64,000 bases of DNA from Nitrospinia bacterium (GTDB lineage: Bacteria; Nitrospinota; Nitrospinia; Nitrospinales; JAJDAT01): positions 62,001 through 126,000 of the forward strand of contig JAJDAT010000030.1 of the NCBI GenBank assembly GCA_029261715.1, given 5' to 3'. The position numbers and the translations under genes were made by a program. How positions within the stretch are numbered: the stretch's first letter is position 1; each line of letters begins with the position of its first letter. Below the pieces are notes generated by a model. The model did not search any database. It saw nothing but the letters and a program-made list of their open reading frames with translations, and was not told where the DNA came from. Of the stretch, positions 19,039 through 27,585 are shown piece after piece.

Positions 19039-21036
19039 ATGCCATTGACTCATTCTAAAGCAAAAGTAGCATCTCTTTTGCTTTTTATTTTTTTACTTAT
19101 ATTTAGCCGGACCTCTTTGGCTCAAGAGTCTTCTAACGCTCAGTCTCAAGATAAGTTAGCCACGTACGCTTCCATAGACGAAGAATTGGACGCATTGATT
19201 GCTATGGAACCAGAGGAGCTCCTCACGGTTGTTGTCGCTTCTAAAAGAAAAGAAAACTGGAAAAAAGCTCCAGGAGTGATCACGGTAGTAACAAAAAAAG
19301 ATATACAAAGCTATGGAGCGAATAATCTACACGACGTTTTAATTCGACTTCCCAATGTCTATACTTTTGGCAACACTATTTTTAGAGATAATGTTGTTTC
19401 CATCCGCGGCCAATCATTTACCAATACCGATAACCATGTATTAATTCTCTTAAATGGTAGACCTGTTAGAGAAAGCCATATTGGCGGCATTAATATGCCT
19501 GTGTATAAAGGAATTCCTCTAGAAAGTATCGAACGATTAGAAGTGATTCGGGGTCCTGGTTCCGTTTTATATGGAACAAATGCGTTTTCCGGAGTTATTA
19601 ATATAATTACCTTAAACCCAAAAAATAACCCTGAAAACGAAATTACTGGAGGTTGGGGATCAGACAACACGGGATTGGTTTCTGGAAACTTTAGTAAACA
19701 ATGGGAAGACGCTGATTTTTTCTTATCAGGAAAATTTTTTGGTAGCGATGGTTGGGGATTTCACGGTGTTGACGGCGATGGCGCCGCTAACTCCGTAGAT
19801 TTTGCTGAAGAAAGCTATGGAGTTTTTGCGGATGCAACTTACAAAAATTTCAAGTTTATGGGATTCACAGGAAACATTACCGACACGGCCGTTCCGTCTA
19901 GACCTCTCTTTCCAGCCGTTGATGATGGACTTGAAGTCCGTCGAGATTTCTCAGATGTTCAATGGCAGCATGACTGGACCCCCAACTGGAATAGCAAGCT
20001 AAATTTTACTTACAACGGTTTTTACCAGCAAAATAATACTCAGGCAGCAAAACCAGAGTTTGATTACCAAGACTATATTTTTGAACCATCAATTAGTGGT
20101 CATTTCCTAGAGAAGTTTAATCTCCAAACGGGCGCCATTTACCAAAGAATTAACGGCACATTGAATAGTGGCGCAACTAACTATTCAAATGATCGTTTTA
20201 ATTTTTACATGCAAATGGATTATTCCCCCTGGGATTTCCTCAAATTAATTGGCGGCTTTCAAGTCAATAAACCAGAAGGAGTCGACTTTAACGTTTCTCC
20301 TAGATTTGGAGCTATTGCTAATATTAACAAAAATTTGGGAGTAAAATTACTTTTTGGTCAAGCATTTCGTTCAGCTTTTGCTGCAGAACAAGCTATCAAT
20401 ATATCTGTTCTCAAAGGAAACCCTGAGTTAAACCCAGAAACAATTGAAACCTTTGACGCTCAAATTTTTTATACTTCGACAAAGTTTTATACGGCTCTAA
20501 CCTATTATCAAAGCAATCAACAGGATACAATCATTAGAGTAAGAGGTTCCGATGGAATTCAAAGATTTTTCAATAGTGGAGAAATCGACTACGAAGGAAT
20601 TGAATGGGAAGGCAAAATTCAACTTCCAATGAATCTAGAATTTACCGGTTCATTAACCTACCAAACTAATGAAGATGCCGACAGAGTTCAAGATGTTGGA
20701 TTAGTTCCAAACTTCATGACAAAACAGGGAATGTCTTATTCATCCCAGAAATATACTTTAGGTCTATTCCACAGCTATTTTGGAGATGCGGGAAGGTTTC
20801 AAAGTATTCCTGAACGAAACCCACCAGCAGAAGCATATCACTTATTAACTTTTAGGGGATCTATGAGATTAAATCCCTGGTTACCCACCAACTCTCCAGA
20901 CGTTTCTGCAAATCTTTTTATCGATAATCTATTGGATGAAAACATCAATTTTGTTGCCGTTAATTCAACCACGACAAATACCTTTCCCTTACATCGTGGG
21001 CTTTCCTTATTTGGAACATTAACTATCAAATATTGA
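19039..21036 (+). CDS. TonB-dependent outer-membrane receptor
   Basis: Beta-barrel receptor for active uptake of a scarce ligand. The ATG at 19039 is preferred over an upstream TTG at 18958 because it places a signal peptide (hydrophobic core SLLLFIFLLIF, cleavage after SLAQ) at the N-terminus. The plug domain has VVVASKRKENWKKAPGVI, LPNVYTFGN, VSIRGQS and ERLEVIRGPGSVLYG. The barrel ends in an aromatic residue (TLTIKY). About 665 residues, BtuB/CirA-like in size. The ligand is unknown. It lies convergent to the cobalamin-binding regulator gene, which makes a cobalamin link tempting but unproven. No TonB/ExbBD in the window. Confidence 0.92.
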   Translation: MPLTHSKAKVASLLLFIFLLIFSRTSLAQESSNAQSQDKLATYASIDEELDALIAMEPEELLTVVVASKRKENWKKAPGVITVVTKKDIQSYGANNLHDVLIRLPNVYTFGNTIFRDNVVSIRGQSFTNTDNHVLILLNGRPVRESHIGGINMPVYKGIPLESIERLEVIRGPGSVLYGTNAFSGVINIITLNPKNNPENEITGGWGSDNTGLVSGNFSKQWEDADFFLSGKFFGSDGWGFHGVDGDGAANSVDFAEESYGVFADATYKNFKFMGFTGNITDTAVPSRPLFPAVDDGLEVRRDFSDVQWQHDWTPNWNSKLNFTYNGFYQQNNTQAAKPEFDYQDYIFEPSISGHFLEKFNLQTGAIYQRINGTLNSGATNYSNDRFNFYMQMDYSPWDFLKLIGGFQVNKPEGVDFNVSPRFGAIANINKNLGVKLLFGQAFRSAFAAEQAINISVLKGNPELNPETIETFDAQIFYTSTKFYTALTYYQSNQQDTIIRVRGSDGIQRFFNSGEIDYEGIEWEGKIQLPMNLEFTGSLTYQTNEDADRVQDVGLVPNFMTKQGMSYSSQKYTLGLFHSYFGDAGRFQSIPERNPPAEAYHLLTFRGSMRLNPWLPTNSPDVSANLFIDNLLDENINFVAVNSTTTNTFPLHRGLSLFGTLTIKY

Positions 21037-21124
21037 TTCTGTTTTTTTATTCTTCTTGCAATTAAAACCGCGATTTAAAACCCTTTTGCAGATTAGTTTT
21101 CTTTTGTCGGCCGCCACCCATTTA

Positions 21125-22042
21125 TCATCCACTTATTCGATCCAACCATTGGTGATATTCTGAAAACTCTGAAAACTTAACAACACCTGGGACATTGGCA
21201 GGAGCGCCTTCTCCCCCAACAACTATAAAAACTCGGTCGCTTAAGCAATTTCTTAATTGACGGAGATAAATCTCTGCATTTACCGCATCAAAGCAATTAG
21301 AAACGCTAATACCAAGTAACTTAGCCTGACACTCTTCAAGAACTGAGGCAATACCCTCGCAAGAATTATTTGATCCAAGAAAAACAATTCCATTATCGCT
21401 TAAAGCTGTCACAACAGCGCACATCTGAAGTCCTAACTTATGAGTTTCGCCAGGAATGTTGGCCAAAACAACGTTTGTGTTCTTTTTCTTTTCGTTTAAT
21501 TTCTTCCATTTTTCAGACAAAAAAGCTCCTAATAACTCCGACGCAAAGTGCTCTTGAGATATAGTTAATTCTTGAGACCTCCAAGCAACCCCTACTTTTT
21601 TTACAAAAGGAACTGCATAATCGGTAATAAAATGGATTGGATCATGCGCATCCCATTCATGCCGAAGCCCTTCGCTCAATGATTCTTCGTCGTAAAGGAG
21701 AGCCGCTTCCAACCAATTTGAAATGGTCAGGTCAATTTCTGAAAAATCCTTTTCTGTTCCACCATCTTCTATACTGCATGAGTGTATAATAAAGTCTAAC
21801 TCTCTAAGCGTTCTACCCACGACTTTACTTGGCTTATGCCCCGACTCTAAAGCTCTATTTATAGCTTGTAATCGGTCAACTTCGACTCTGCGATATCGAC
21901 GGTGATTGGAAGGAAGCCTGATAGATGCTGGAGCCCCATAGCGCTTTTCCCAAACCCTCAAGGTATGAGTTCCGATTCCTGTTAGTTTTGATAATTCTCC
22001 AATTGTGACGAAATCTTCACTACTTTCGCTATTAAAAATCAT
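21125..22042 (-). CDS. MerR-type regulator with cobalamin-binding domain (CarH/LitR-like)
   Basis: A 305-residue transcription regulator. Residues ~10-80 form a MerR winged helix (VTIGELSKLTGIGTHTLRVW, KRYG, NHRRYRR). The C-terminal part is a B12-binding module with both signature motifs of light-sensing CarH/LitR proteins: W154-x9-EH (164-165) and E199-x-H201-x-x-G204. In characterised CarH, adenosylcobalamin promotes a DNA-binding tetramer that light disrupts, releasing repression. AAGGAG sits 6 nt before the ATG. It is the last gene of a minus-strand series that starts below the photolyase, so it probably controls that locus. Whether it uses B12 and light needs biochemical proof. Confidence 0.88.
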   Translation of the reverse strand: MIFNSESSEDFVTIGELSKLTGIGTHTLRVWEKRYGAPASIRLPSNHRRYRRVEVDRLQAINRALESGHKPSKVVGRTLRELDFIIHSCSIEDGGTEKDFSEIDLTISNWLEAALLYDEESLSEGLRHEWDAHDPIHFITDYAVPFVKKVGVAWRSQELTISQEHFASELLGAFLSEKWKKLNEKKKNTNVVLANIPGETHKLGLQMCAVVTALSDNGIVFLGSNNSCEGIASVLEECQAKLLGISVSNCFDAVNAEIYLRQLRNCLSDRVFIVVGGEGAPANVPGVVKFSEFSEYHQWLDRISG

Positions 22043-22214
22043 TTTCTACTCCTTGCTTCTCAATTCAACGTTTCCTAGTAGTCTAATGTTCGCTTTAAAA
22101 ATCTAAGTTTGTATTAGAAAATTTTTTAATCCTATTCTTTGCCTTACTCCAAGACCTTAGGGGATTACCAAAAATAACTTAAAAAAATCCATCGCAACTA
22201 ATTTCAAATATTAG

Positions 22215-22916
22215 TTATTCAAAAAAAATAGAGCTTGCAAATTCGTTTGGCAACGCTGCAACTTTAGTCGGTTCGACAATTTTCATTATTTGAATTCCAC
22301 CAGTAGTCAATTTACCCATTAACCGAGAATGAAGAGCCGAGCTTATGAAAGTCATTCCAACTCGAATCCCATAATGTTCCAATTCGGCTCGATCAAACTT
22401 TGACAATCCAACTAATCCTTTTAAATTTCCAGATTTAATTTTATCTTCCATTCGCTTTTGGATCTTTTCAGAAAACATCCATTCGTAAGGGTAATGAGAA
22501 TGATCATGGCCAGCGTGAGATTTAGTAGTCATTGATGTGCGAGCCACCTGGAAATTTTTATCTACAGGAAGAGAACGAGAGTTAAAGGCTCGTTCCGCTT
22601 TCATCTGTTTAACAATCTTGATTCCTGAAGTGGTTTTTTGAAATCGAAATAATTTATTATCAATCTTAGCGTCAAAAGTTCTTCCCTCTTTCACTCCATA
22701 TTGATCCATGATTTTATTTTCAAAGCGTGAAAGACCAAAAGATTTTACCTGAGAATATTTTTTCAACTGTGCATTAATATTGGCTTTGGTTTCGTTTGTG
22801 AACTCCCACTTAATACCAGTATAAGAGTGGTCATGTTCTGAATGGGCCAATGCGACCGAAGCTCCTACCAATAAACCTGCTACTATCAATGCGGATGCTA
22901 AAATTGTTTTTTTCAT
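22215..22916 (-). CDS. Secreted two-module histidine-rich protein (copy A)
   Basis: Unrecognised 233-residue exported protein. After a signal peptide (cleaved after VALA) come two copies of a ~80-residue module, at about residues 25-105 and 137-215. Each opens with a histidine motif (HSEHDHS, HAGHDHS), then a W-x-F-[TS] motif (KWEFT, EWMFS), a GLS motif, Y-G-x-[RV]-x-G-x-TF, and a [TL]-T-[ST]-G-I end. The gene 23258-23944 encodes a paralogue with the same two-module plan. The HxxHDH start suggests metal binding, an inference. AAAGGGA precedes the start. No known family comes to mind. Confidence 0.75.
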   Translation of the reverse strand: MKKTILASALIVAGLLVGASVALAHSEHDHSYTGIKWEFTNETKANINAQLKKYSQVKSFGLSRFENKIMDQYGVKEGRTFDAKIDNKLFRFQKTTSGIKIVKQMKAERAFNSRSLPVDKNFQVARTSMTTKSHAGHDHSHYPYEWMFSEKIQKRMEDKIKSGNLKGLVGLSKFDRAELEHYGIRVGMTFISSALHSRLMGKLTTGGIQIMKIVEPTKVAALPNEFASSIFFE

Positions 22917-22969
22917 TTTTCGATCCCTTTTATAAAAAGTTATTTAGGATGTTTTAATTTCTAGAACTA

Positions 22970-23182
22970 TTAATAATTAAAATTTAAAGATGAATCATAG
23001 AGATGCGGATACATTTCTTTAAGTTTTTTATAAATACTGGTTTTACCCATCTTCTTTGACGCCACTGTCGATTTATCATCTTCTTCATAAATCTTTTTCC
23101 AAAAATCTTTACTTAGTTCCAAGCTGCTAACTTTGCTTTTCAACTTCCCTTTTGCATCCGAAACTCTGACTTCGTAAAACAT
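22970..23182 (-). CDS. Small basic hypothetical protein (70 aa)
   Basis: A short lysine-rich, signal-less protein lying between the two module proteins, in the same orientation. Two ATGs are available; the second (23182) is preferred because AAGGAG is 7 nt upstream of it and only 1 nt upstream of the first (23188). The sequence shows alternating charged helices (KKLKEMYPHLY at the end) and no motif I know. The gaps of 53 and 75 nt to its neighbours suggest co-transcription. It could be a cytoplasmic partner or regulator of the locus; there is no direct evidence. Confidence 0.6.
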   Translation of the reverse strand: MFYEVRVSDAKGKLKSKVSSLELSKDFWKKIYEEDDKSTVASKKMGKTSIYKKLKEMYPHLYDSSLNFNY

Positions 23183-23257
23183 TTTCATTCTCCTTTTTAT
23201 CTAAAAATATTCGTTGTTAAGTTTTGTTTCAAAAGAGCAATTACCATGCTCTAGAAA

Positions 23258-23944
23258 TCACATAGCCTCTTCTTGAGTCATTGAAGCAACTTGAACGCCT
23301 TTTCCTTCTTCAACAAACAAACCGCCAGAAGTCTTTTTAATATTCAATTGCTTTCCCGCTACTCGCGCATTAAAAGTATTTCCAACTTTGATGTCATACT
23401 TTTTCAGCATTTTTCTTTCATGGGAACTCAAACCAACAACGATTGGAAATTTTCCGGAGACAACTTTTTCAGAAATCTTTGATTGAGTTTTTTTGGAAAA
23501 AACCCATTGATAAGGAAGAGCCGTATGGTCATGACCTTGGTGATGATGACGCATAGATACTTTTTTTATTTCCATAGTCTTTTGAACTGGGATTTGAGGA
23601 ACTGCGGTATTACTAAATCTGTGAACTTCTTTAATCAAGATCCCTGAAGAGGTGCGTTGAAGCGTAATAGTTTTTCCATTTACTTGAGCAAGAAAGCTGT
23701 TACCAACATCCACGTTATAATCGTCGAAAAACTTTTGCTCTAACCGAGAGGTTCCAATGGCAGAAACGTCATGCCTGTTTACTTTCAAAATATTTTCGAT
23801 TTTTGCTTTGGTTTCTTTCGTAAATTCCCATTTCATTGGGAGCTTAGAAAAGTCATGCCCAGAATGGGCAAATGAACTTGTAGAAGTTAGAGCAATTAAA
23901 GAACCGATAGCGATAACTTTTGAAATGATGTTGGCTTTTTTCAT
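23258..23944 (-). CDS. Secreted two-module histidine-rich protein (copy B)
   Basis: Paralogue of the protein at 22215-22916, with a signal peptide ending SSFA and two copies of the same module. Module starts are HSGHDFS...KWEFT and HQGHDHT...QWVFS; the cores contain GTS/GLS, Y-[ND]-[VI]-x-VGN-[ST]-F and TS-[SG]-G-[IL]. An insert of histidines (MRHHHQGHDH) precedes the second module. AGGGG lies 9 nt before the ATG. It is the first gene below the TAGACA repeat region, so it is the most likely direct target of whatever binds there. Function unknown; presumably periplasmic or secreted and metal-binding. Confidence 0.75.
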   Translation of the reverse strand: MKKANIISKVIAIGSLIALTSTSSFAHSGHDFSKLPMKWEFTKETKAKIENILKVNRHDVSAIGTSRLEQKFFDDYNVDVGNSFLAQVNGKTITLQRTSSGILIKEVHRFSNTAVPQIPVQKTMEIKKVSMRHHHQGHDHTALPYQWVFSKKTQSKISEKVVSGKFPIVVGLSSHERKMLKKYDIKVGNTFNARVAGKQLNIKKTSGGLFVEEGKGVQVASMTQEEAM

Positions 23945-24293
23945 CGTATGACCCCTAAAAAATAGTTAGACAAATCGTTAAATACCTAGACATAGTGTTA
24001 ACTTATTCCTAGACATTGTCAACTATTTTGTCGAATTATTTTTCATTAATTCTAGTTTTTTCCTCAAATTACTGAAAAATAATGCTTAATAACTAGACAA
24101 AAATAAAAATATCTAGAGAGATACTCAGGACATATAGACAAAAAAAAGGAAAGCTCGTCTTTTTAGGAAAAATAAGATCGATTTAGAGACGATTTGAAGA
24201 AGACTTTCTATTTCTAAAAGAACTGTCTCAAAATAATGGGAATTCAAAAATAATAGGTAGGAAGTGCCGCAGTTTGCTCTTGTATGTCAACTT
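23945..24293. other. 349-bp intergenic region with the repeat cluster
   Basis: Very AT-rich spacer between copy B of the module proteins and photolyase (both minus strand). Apart from the TAGACA repeats and the Shine-Dalgarno of copy B, I see no ORF, RNA gene or convincing terminator hairpin for photolyase. The promoter of the downstream genes must lie here. Confidence 0.6.
23967..24140. promoter_or_regulatory. Five TAGACA direct repeats, probable operator
   Basis: TAGACA occurs at 23967, 23987, 24010, 24094 and 24135, all in the same orientation, within 174 bp. The first three are 20 and 23 bp apart (about two helical turns) and the third is followed by TTGTCA, giving a partial dyad. By chance a given hexamer is expected about once per 2 kb on either strand. 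The cluster lies 23-196 nt upstream of the first module-protein gene and downstream of photolyase. Multiple same-direction sites spaced by helical turns are what CarH-type tetramers use, so an operator is inferred. Confidence 0.6.
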
Positions 24294-25727
24294 TCAAGCT
24301 GGACTTTGAATTTTAGCTTTTTTATACATATTCAAAGCCATTCTTCTTTGTACCGCATGGTCTACAATAGGAAACGGGTAATCTTTTCCCAAAACACAAT
24401 CAGCCTTACATTGTTCCGTTTGCTTTGCCATTATTGGCCAATGAATATACTTTTTTGAAAATCCACTCAATTCTGGAATTTCGTTTTTTATAAACTCACC
24501 TTCAGGGTCAAATCTTTTTGACTGAGCAATGGGATTAAAGATTCTAAAATAAGGTTGCGCGTCGCATCCCGTTGAGGAGGCCCATTGCCACCCTCCGTTA
24601 TTTGCCGCCAAATCAAAATCTAATAAGTTTTGAGCAAACCAAGCTTCTCCTTTTCTCCAATCAATTAACAAGTCTTTGGTTAAAAAAGAAGCCACAACCA
24701 TCCTCAAACGATTATGCATCCAACCAGTCTTTTTAAAATGCCGCATAGCGGCATCAATTAAAGGATATCCAGTCATTCCATCTTTCCATAATTGAAAATG
24801 CTTTGTTTTCCCTTCCCATTGAATGCCATCATACTCTGGCTTAAAATTCCCAATAACTATATGAGGAAAACAATCAAGAATGGTTTGGTAAAAATCGCGC
24901 CAGATTAATTCCGACAACCATGTTTTGTAGCCTTTAGAATTATTCTTCATCGCAAAACGCACCAAAGCTCTTACAGAAATAGTTCCAAAACGTAAATGAA
25001 TGGATAGCCCCGACGTTCCATTTACTCTTGCTGGATAATCACGATTTGTATCGTATTCCTCGATATACCTTTTAAAAGAATTCAAACGTGACCTGGCTCC
25101 TTTTTCTCCAGGCTGAATATTTGGAAAATTTTGCTTAAAGCCTATTTTTTCTAAGCTCCAATCCCATAGATGCTTTTTGCAAACTTCTTTAGGAGCTAAT
25201 CGGTCCAGCTTGCAAGAAAAATCAGAGTAGCTTTCTTCGCATAACTCTTTTAGCCAAGCATTTTTGTATGGAGTAAATACTCTAAAGGAAGTCCCTTGCT
25301 GAGTTAATACTTCTGGATGCTCGAAAACGACATGGTCTTTATAAGAATTAAAATCAACTCCTATAGATCTCATCTTTTTTAAAACTCGATCATCCCTATC
25401 TTTTGCGCTTGGCTCGTAATCTCTATTTATAAAAACAGCATTAACTTTTAATTCTTTAACAATTTTAAAAACCTCTTTTACTGGATCTCCATACCGTATT
25501 ATTAAGGATGAGTGTTTAGATTTAATAGACTTTTCGAGCTCTCTCAAACAATTCGCAATAAAAGAAACTCTACGGTCGTCTTTATCTTTCAACTTATTCA
25601 GTATATTCGTATCAAAAATGAAAAAGAGGAATACCCTCTCTGACTGTCGAATGGCATGCGACAATGCCACATGATCAGAAAGACGAAGATCTCTTCTAAA
25701 CCAACATAGGGATTGTTTATATTTCAT
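24294..25727 (-). CDS. phrB: Deoxyribodipyrimidine photolyase / cryptochrome family
   Basis: FAD-dependent, blue-light-driven repair enzyme for UV cyclobutane pyrimidine dimers. The N-terminal antenna domain starts LCWFRRDLRLSDHVAL. The FAD-binding C-terminal domain has GTSGLSIHLRFG, LSELIWRDFYQ, GWMHNRLRMVVASFLTK and the invariant NNGGWQWASSTGCDAQPYFR. The electron-transfer tryptophan region WRKGEAWF and the full length of 477 suggest an active class I-type enzyme rather than a pure cryptochrome. AGGAT lies about 6 nt before the ATG. Neighbouring CarH-like regulator fits the light-induced photolyase operons known in other bacteria. Confidence 0.95.
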   Translation of the reverse strand: MKYKQSLCWFRRDLRLSDHVALSHAIRQSERVFLFFIFDTNILNKLKDKDDRRVSFIANCLRELEKSIKSKHSSLIIRYGDPVKEVFKIVKELKVNAVFINRDYEPSAKDRDDRVLKKMRSIGVDFNSYKDHVVFEHPEVLTQQGTSFRVFTPYKNAWLKELCEESYSDFSCKLDRLAPKEVCKKHLWDWSLEKIGFKQNFPNIQPGEKGARSRLNSFKRYIEEYDTNRDYPARVNGTSGLSIHLRFGTISVRALVRFAMKNNSKGYKTWLSELIWRDFYQTILDCFPHIVIGNFKPEYDGIQWEGKTKHFQLWKDGMTGYPLIDAAMRHFKKTGWMHNRLRMVVASFLTKDLLIDWRKGEAWFAQNLLDFDLAANNGGWQWASSTGCDAQPYFRIFNPIAQSKRFDPEGEFIKNEIPELSGFSKKYIHWPIMAKQTEQCKADCVLGKDYPFPIVDHAVQRRMALNMYKKAKIQSPA

Positions 25728-25882
25728 TTTTTATCCTAAGGAGTCCTCTTTTATCGATTAATTGGTAAACTCTCGCATCATTTATAATTTAGACTTCACT
25801 TAGTTTACTCATTGGATATAGGTTTTGACAAAATTCCAGGAAAATTTTTCTAATTAAGCGTTTAAAAGTATAAAACTGGCGC

Positions 25883-25888
25883 TATAAT
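25883..25888 (+). promoter_or_regulatory. Possible -10 element upstream of the parvulin gene
   Basis: TATAAT lies 39 nt before the ATG at 25928. The -35 position has no good match, though a TTGACA occurs further upstream at 25825. Weak evidence only. Confidence 0.3.
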
Positions 25889-25927
25889 TTAGAAATAGTT
25901 AATACGCCCATATAATAGGAGTTTCTT

Positions 25928-26581
25928 ATGTCAGATAAAGAAGCCCAAAAAGATCCTAAAGAAGCCCCGGTTACCGCAAAAAAGCGTCCACCCGTAAAAC
26001 CTCGCAAAAAGTTTGTAGCTAAAAAGCAGGTTTTTAAATCTGATAAACCCTTGGAACATAGGGTCCGTCATATCCGATTATCATCCTTGGAAGCGGCTCA
26101 ACTGATTAGACAAACAATAGTTGATTTCCAAAAAGAGTTAGCGGCTCAACCAATGGTAGATGTAGATAAAGAAATTATGGACCAAGAAAAAACCGAGAAG
26201 TTTTTTGGTAGGCTCGCTAAAAAATATAGCGCATGTCCTTCACGAGCCTCTGACGGAGATTTGGGTTGGGTACACGTGCCAGATGAGGCCCCTGACTCTG
26301 GAATTAAAACCGTAGAGAAATCAGATTTCATGGAATTTCTTCCTCAATACGAAAAAAGTCTGACAAAAAAGCTCATTGCAGGAATTATGTCCTGCGAAAA
26401 ACACAAAATCTCAGAACCAATTGAAACGTCATCTGGTTTTCATGTAGTGCTTATTTGTGAAACGCGTTTTCACAAAGCTGTAATTGAAGACAAAGAAGGT
26501 AGGGATCTGATGGACGATGTACATAAGAACGCTTTTCACGCTAAGCCTAAAGTTTGGGAAGAAAAGTTTGGTCCCAACTAA
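25928..26581 (+). CDS. PpiC/parvulin-type peptidyl-prolyl isomerase, cytosolic form
   Basis: 217-residue protein with a parvulin rotamase domain at about residues 55-185: VRHIRLSS, SACPSRASDGDLGWV and ISEPIETSSGFHVVLI are the typical blocks. Instead of a signal peptide it has a lysine/proline-rich basic tail (KKRPPVKPRKKFVAKKQ), so it is predicted to stay in the cytoplasm, perhaps contacting nucleic acid or the ribosome. An insertion around residues 75-90 and a cysteine pair (ACPS, SCEK) are unusual for small parvulins. It is monocistronic. Fold assignment is firm; partner unknown. Confidence 0.85.
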   Translation: MSDKEAQKDPKEAPVTAKKRPPVKPRKKFVAKKQVFKSDKPLEHRVRHIRLSSLEAAQLIRQTIVDFQKELAAQPMVDVDKEIMDQEKTEKFFGRLAKKYSACPSRASDGDLGWVHVPDEAPDSGIKTVEKSDFMEFLPQYEKSLTKKLIAGIMSCEKHKISEPIETSSGFHVVLICETRFHKAVIEDKEGRDLMDDVHKNAFHAKPKVWEEKFGPN

Positions 26582-26651
26582 ACGCTCATCTAGTCTCTCG
26601 ACCTCGCTCTTCGAGGCGCAGGTCGAAGGCTAATTAATCTCGCCTAAAAAC

Positions 26652-26667
26652 ACCTCATCTAAGAGGT
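26652..26667 (+). terminator. Weak hairpin between convergent genes
   Basis: ACCTC (26652-26656) pairs with GAGGT (26663-26667), followed by TATTTTCTT. It is short, and overlaps the end of the methyltransferase gene on the other strand. It may terminate the parvulin transcript. Confidence 0.4.
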
Positions 26668-27489
26668 TATTTTCTTCCCTATTGCCCAGATATCGTTACT
26701 GAAAAGAAAATTAAAAGGTGGAAATAAAGATAAAGGATAAGCATGACAAAGAATCTGTCGCGCTGTTTCCAATATTTTCATTGCAGTTGAATCTTTTGAA
26801 GCGGGAGTTACATACTCGCTTCCCAACCACGTTTGCACTTTAAAATCTGCGCTCCGGAAATACTTTTTTAAAGAAAGAATCGTTTGTTCATTGATATGAA
26901 CTTTGAGATCCGTCTCTGTTCGAATGGGCCGCGTTAACAGGTTTTGCTTGAATAAAGCGTTCGCCACAATATTGATTGGTCGCTCCCACAATGGATATCC
27001 AAAGTCGTTGTACCAACGATTAGGAGACGTATGAACAATTAAAGATCCATTAGGCTTCAAAATTCGAAAACATTCTGCAAAGCAATCGAACAACTGTTGA
27101 GCATATAAGTGCTCGACAATATCCAGCATATAAATGGAGTCGAACTCTTCGTTGAGAAAGTCTAAAGCGGTAGCGTCCGATTGAACGATAGATATCCGCG
27201 ACGAAATATCCCCGTCCAGTTTACTTACCGTTTCGCGAGCGATTTCCACAGCGTCTTTGGAATAATCAACACCAACAACATTAGCGCCGCTTCTAGCGAG
27301 CGCGATCGTTAAATCTCCTCGACCGCAACCAATATCTAAAACTTTCTGACCTTCCGTCAAAGAGCCCACTTTGATCGCCCTCAAAAACTTGGGAGCAATT
27401 TCACCCTTATAAAAATAATCAGCTCCGTCAGTTTGCTCGAAGTACTCCTTGTCGTATAATCTAGAATCTACGTTTGAATTTTCACTCAA
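26659..27489 (-). CDS. SAM-dependent class I methyltransferase
   Basis: A 276-residue cytosolic methyltransferase. Motif I is VLDIGCGRGDLTIALARSG, motif II VVGVDYSKDAVE, and LDFLNEEFDSIYMLDIVEHL matches motifs II-IV of Methyltransf_11/25 enzymes; EYFEQTDGADYFYKG at the N-terminus resembles methyltransferases acting on sugars, lipids or small molecules. The C-terminal part has hydrophobic stretches (FPPFNFLFSND) like membrane-associated members. It is convergent to the parvulin gene and divergent from the DJ-1 gene, so there is no operon context. The substrate is unknown. Confidence 0.85.
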   Translation of the reverse strand: MSENSNVDSRLYDKEYFEQTDGADYFYKGEIAPKFLRAIKVGSLTEGQKVLDIGCGRGDLTIALARSGANVVGVDYSKDAVEIARETVSKLDGDISSRISIVQSDATALDFLNEEFDSIYMLDIVEHLYAQQLFDCFAECFRILKPNGSLIVHTSPNRWYNDFGYPLWERPINIVANALFKQNLLTRPIRTETDLKVHINEQTILSLKKYFRSADFKVQTWLGSEYVTPASKDSTAMKILETARQILCHAYPLSLFPPFNFLFSNDIWAIGKKITS

Positions 27490-27585
27490 TGGATGCGCCT
27501 CTTTGATTTTAATTAAATCACTATGAATTATAAAAGGACTCGTTTAATTGGTCCATAAAGATTTTTTCTGATATTACGATAACTT

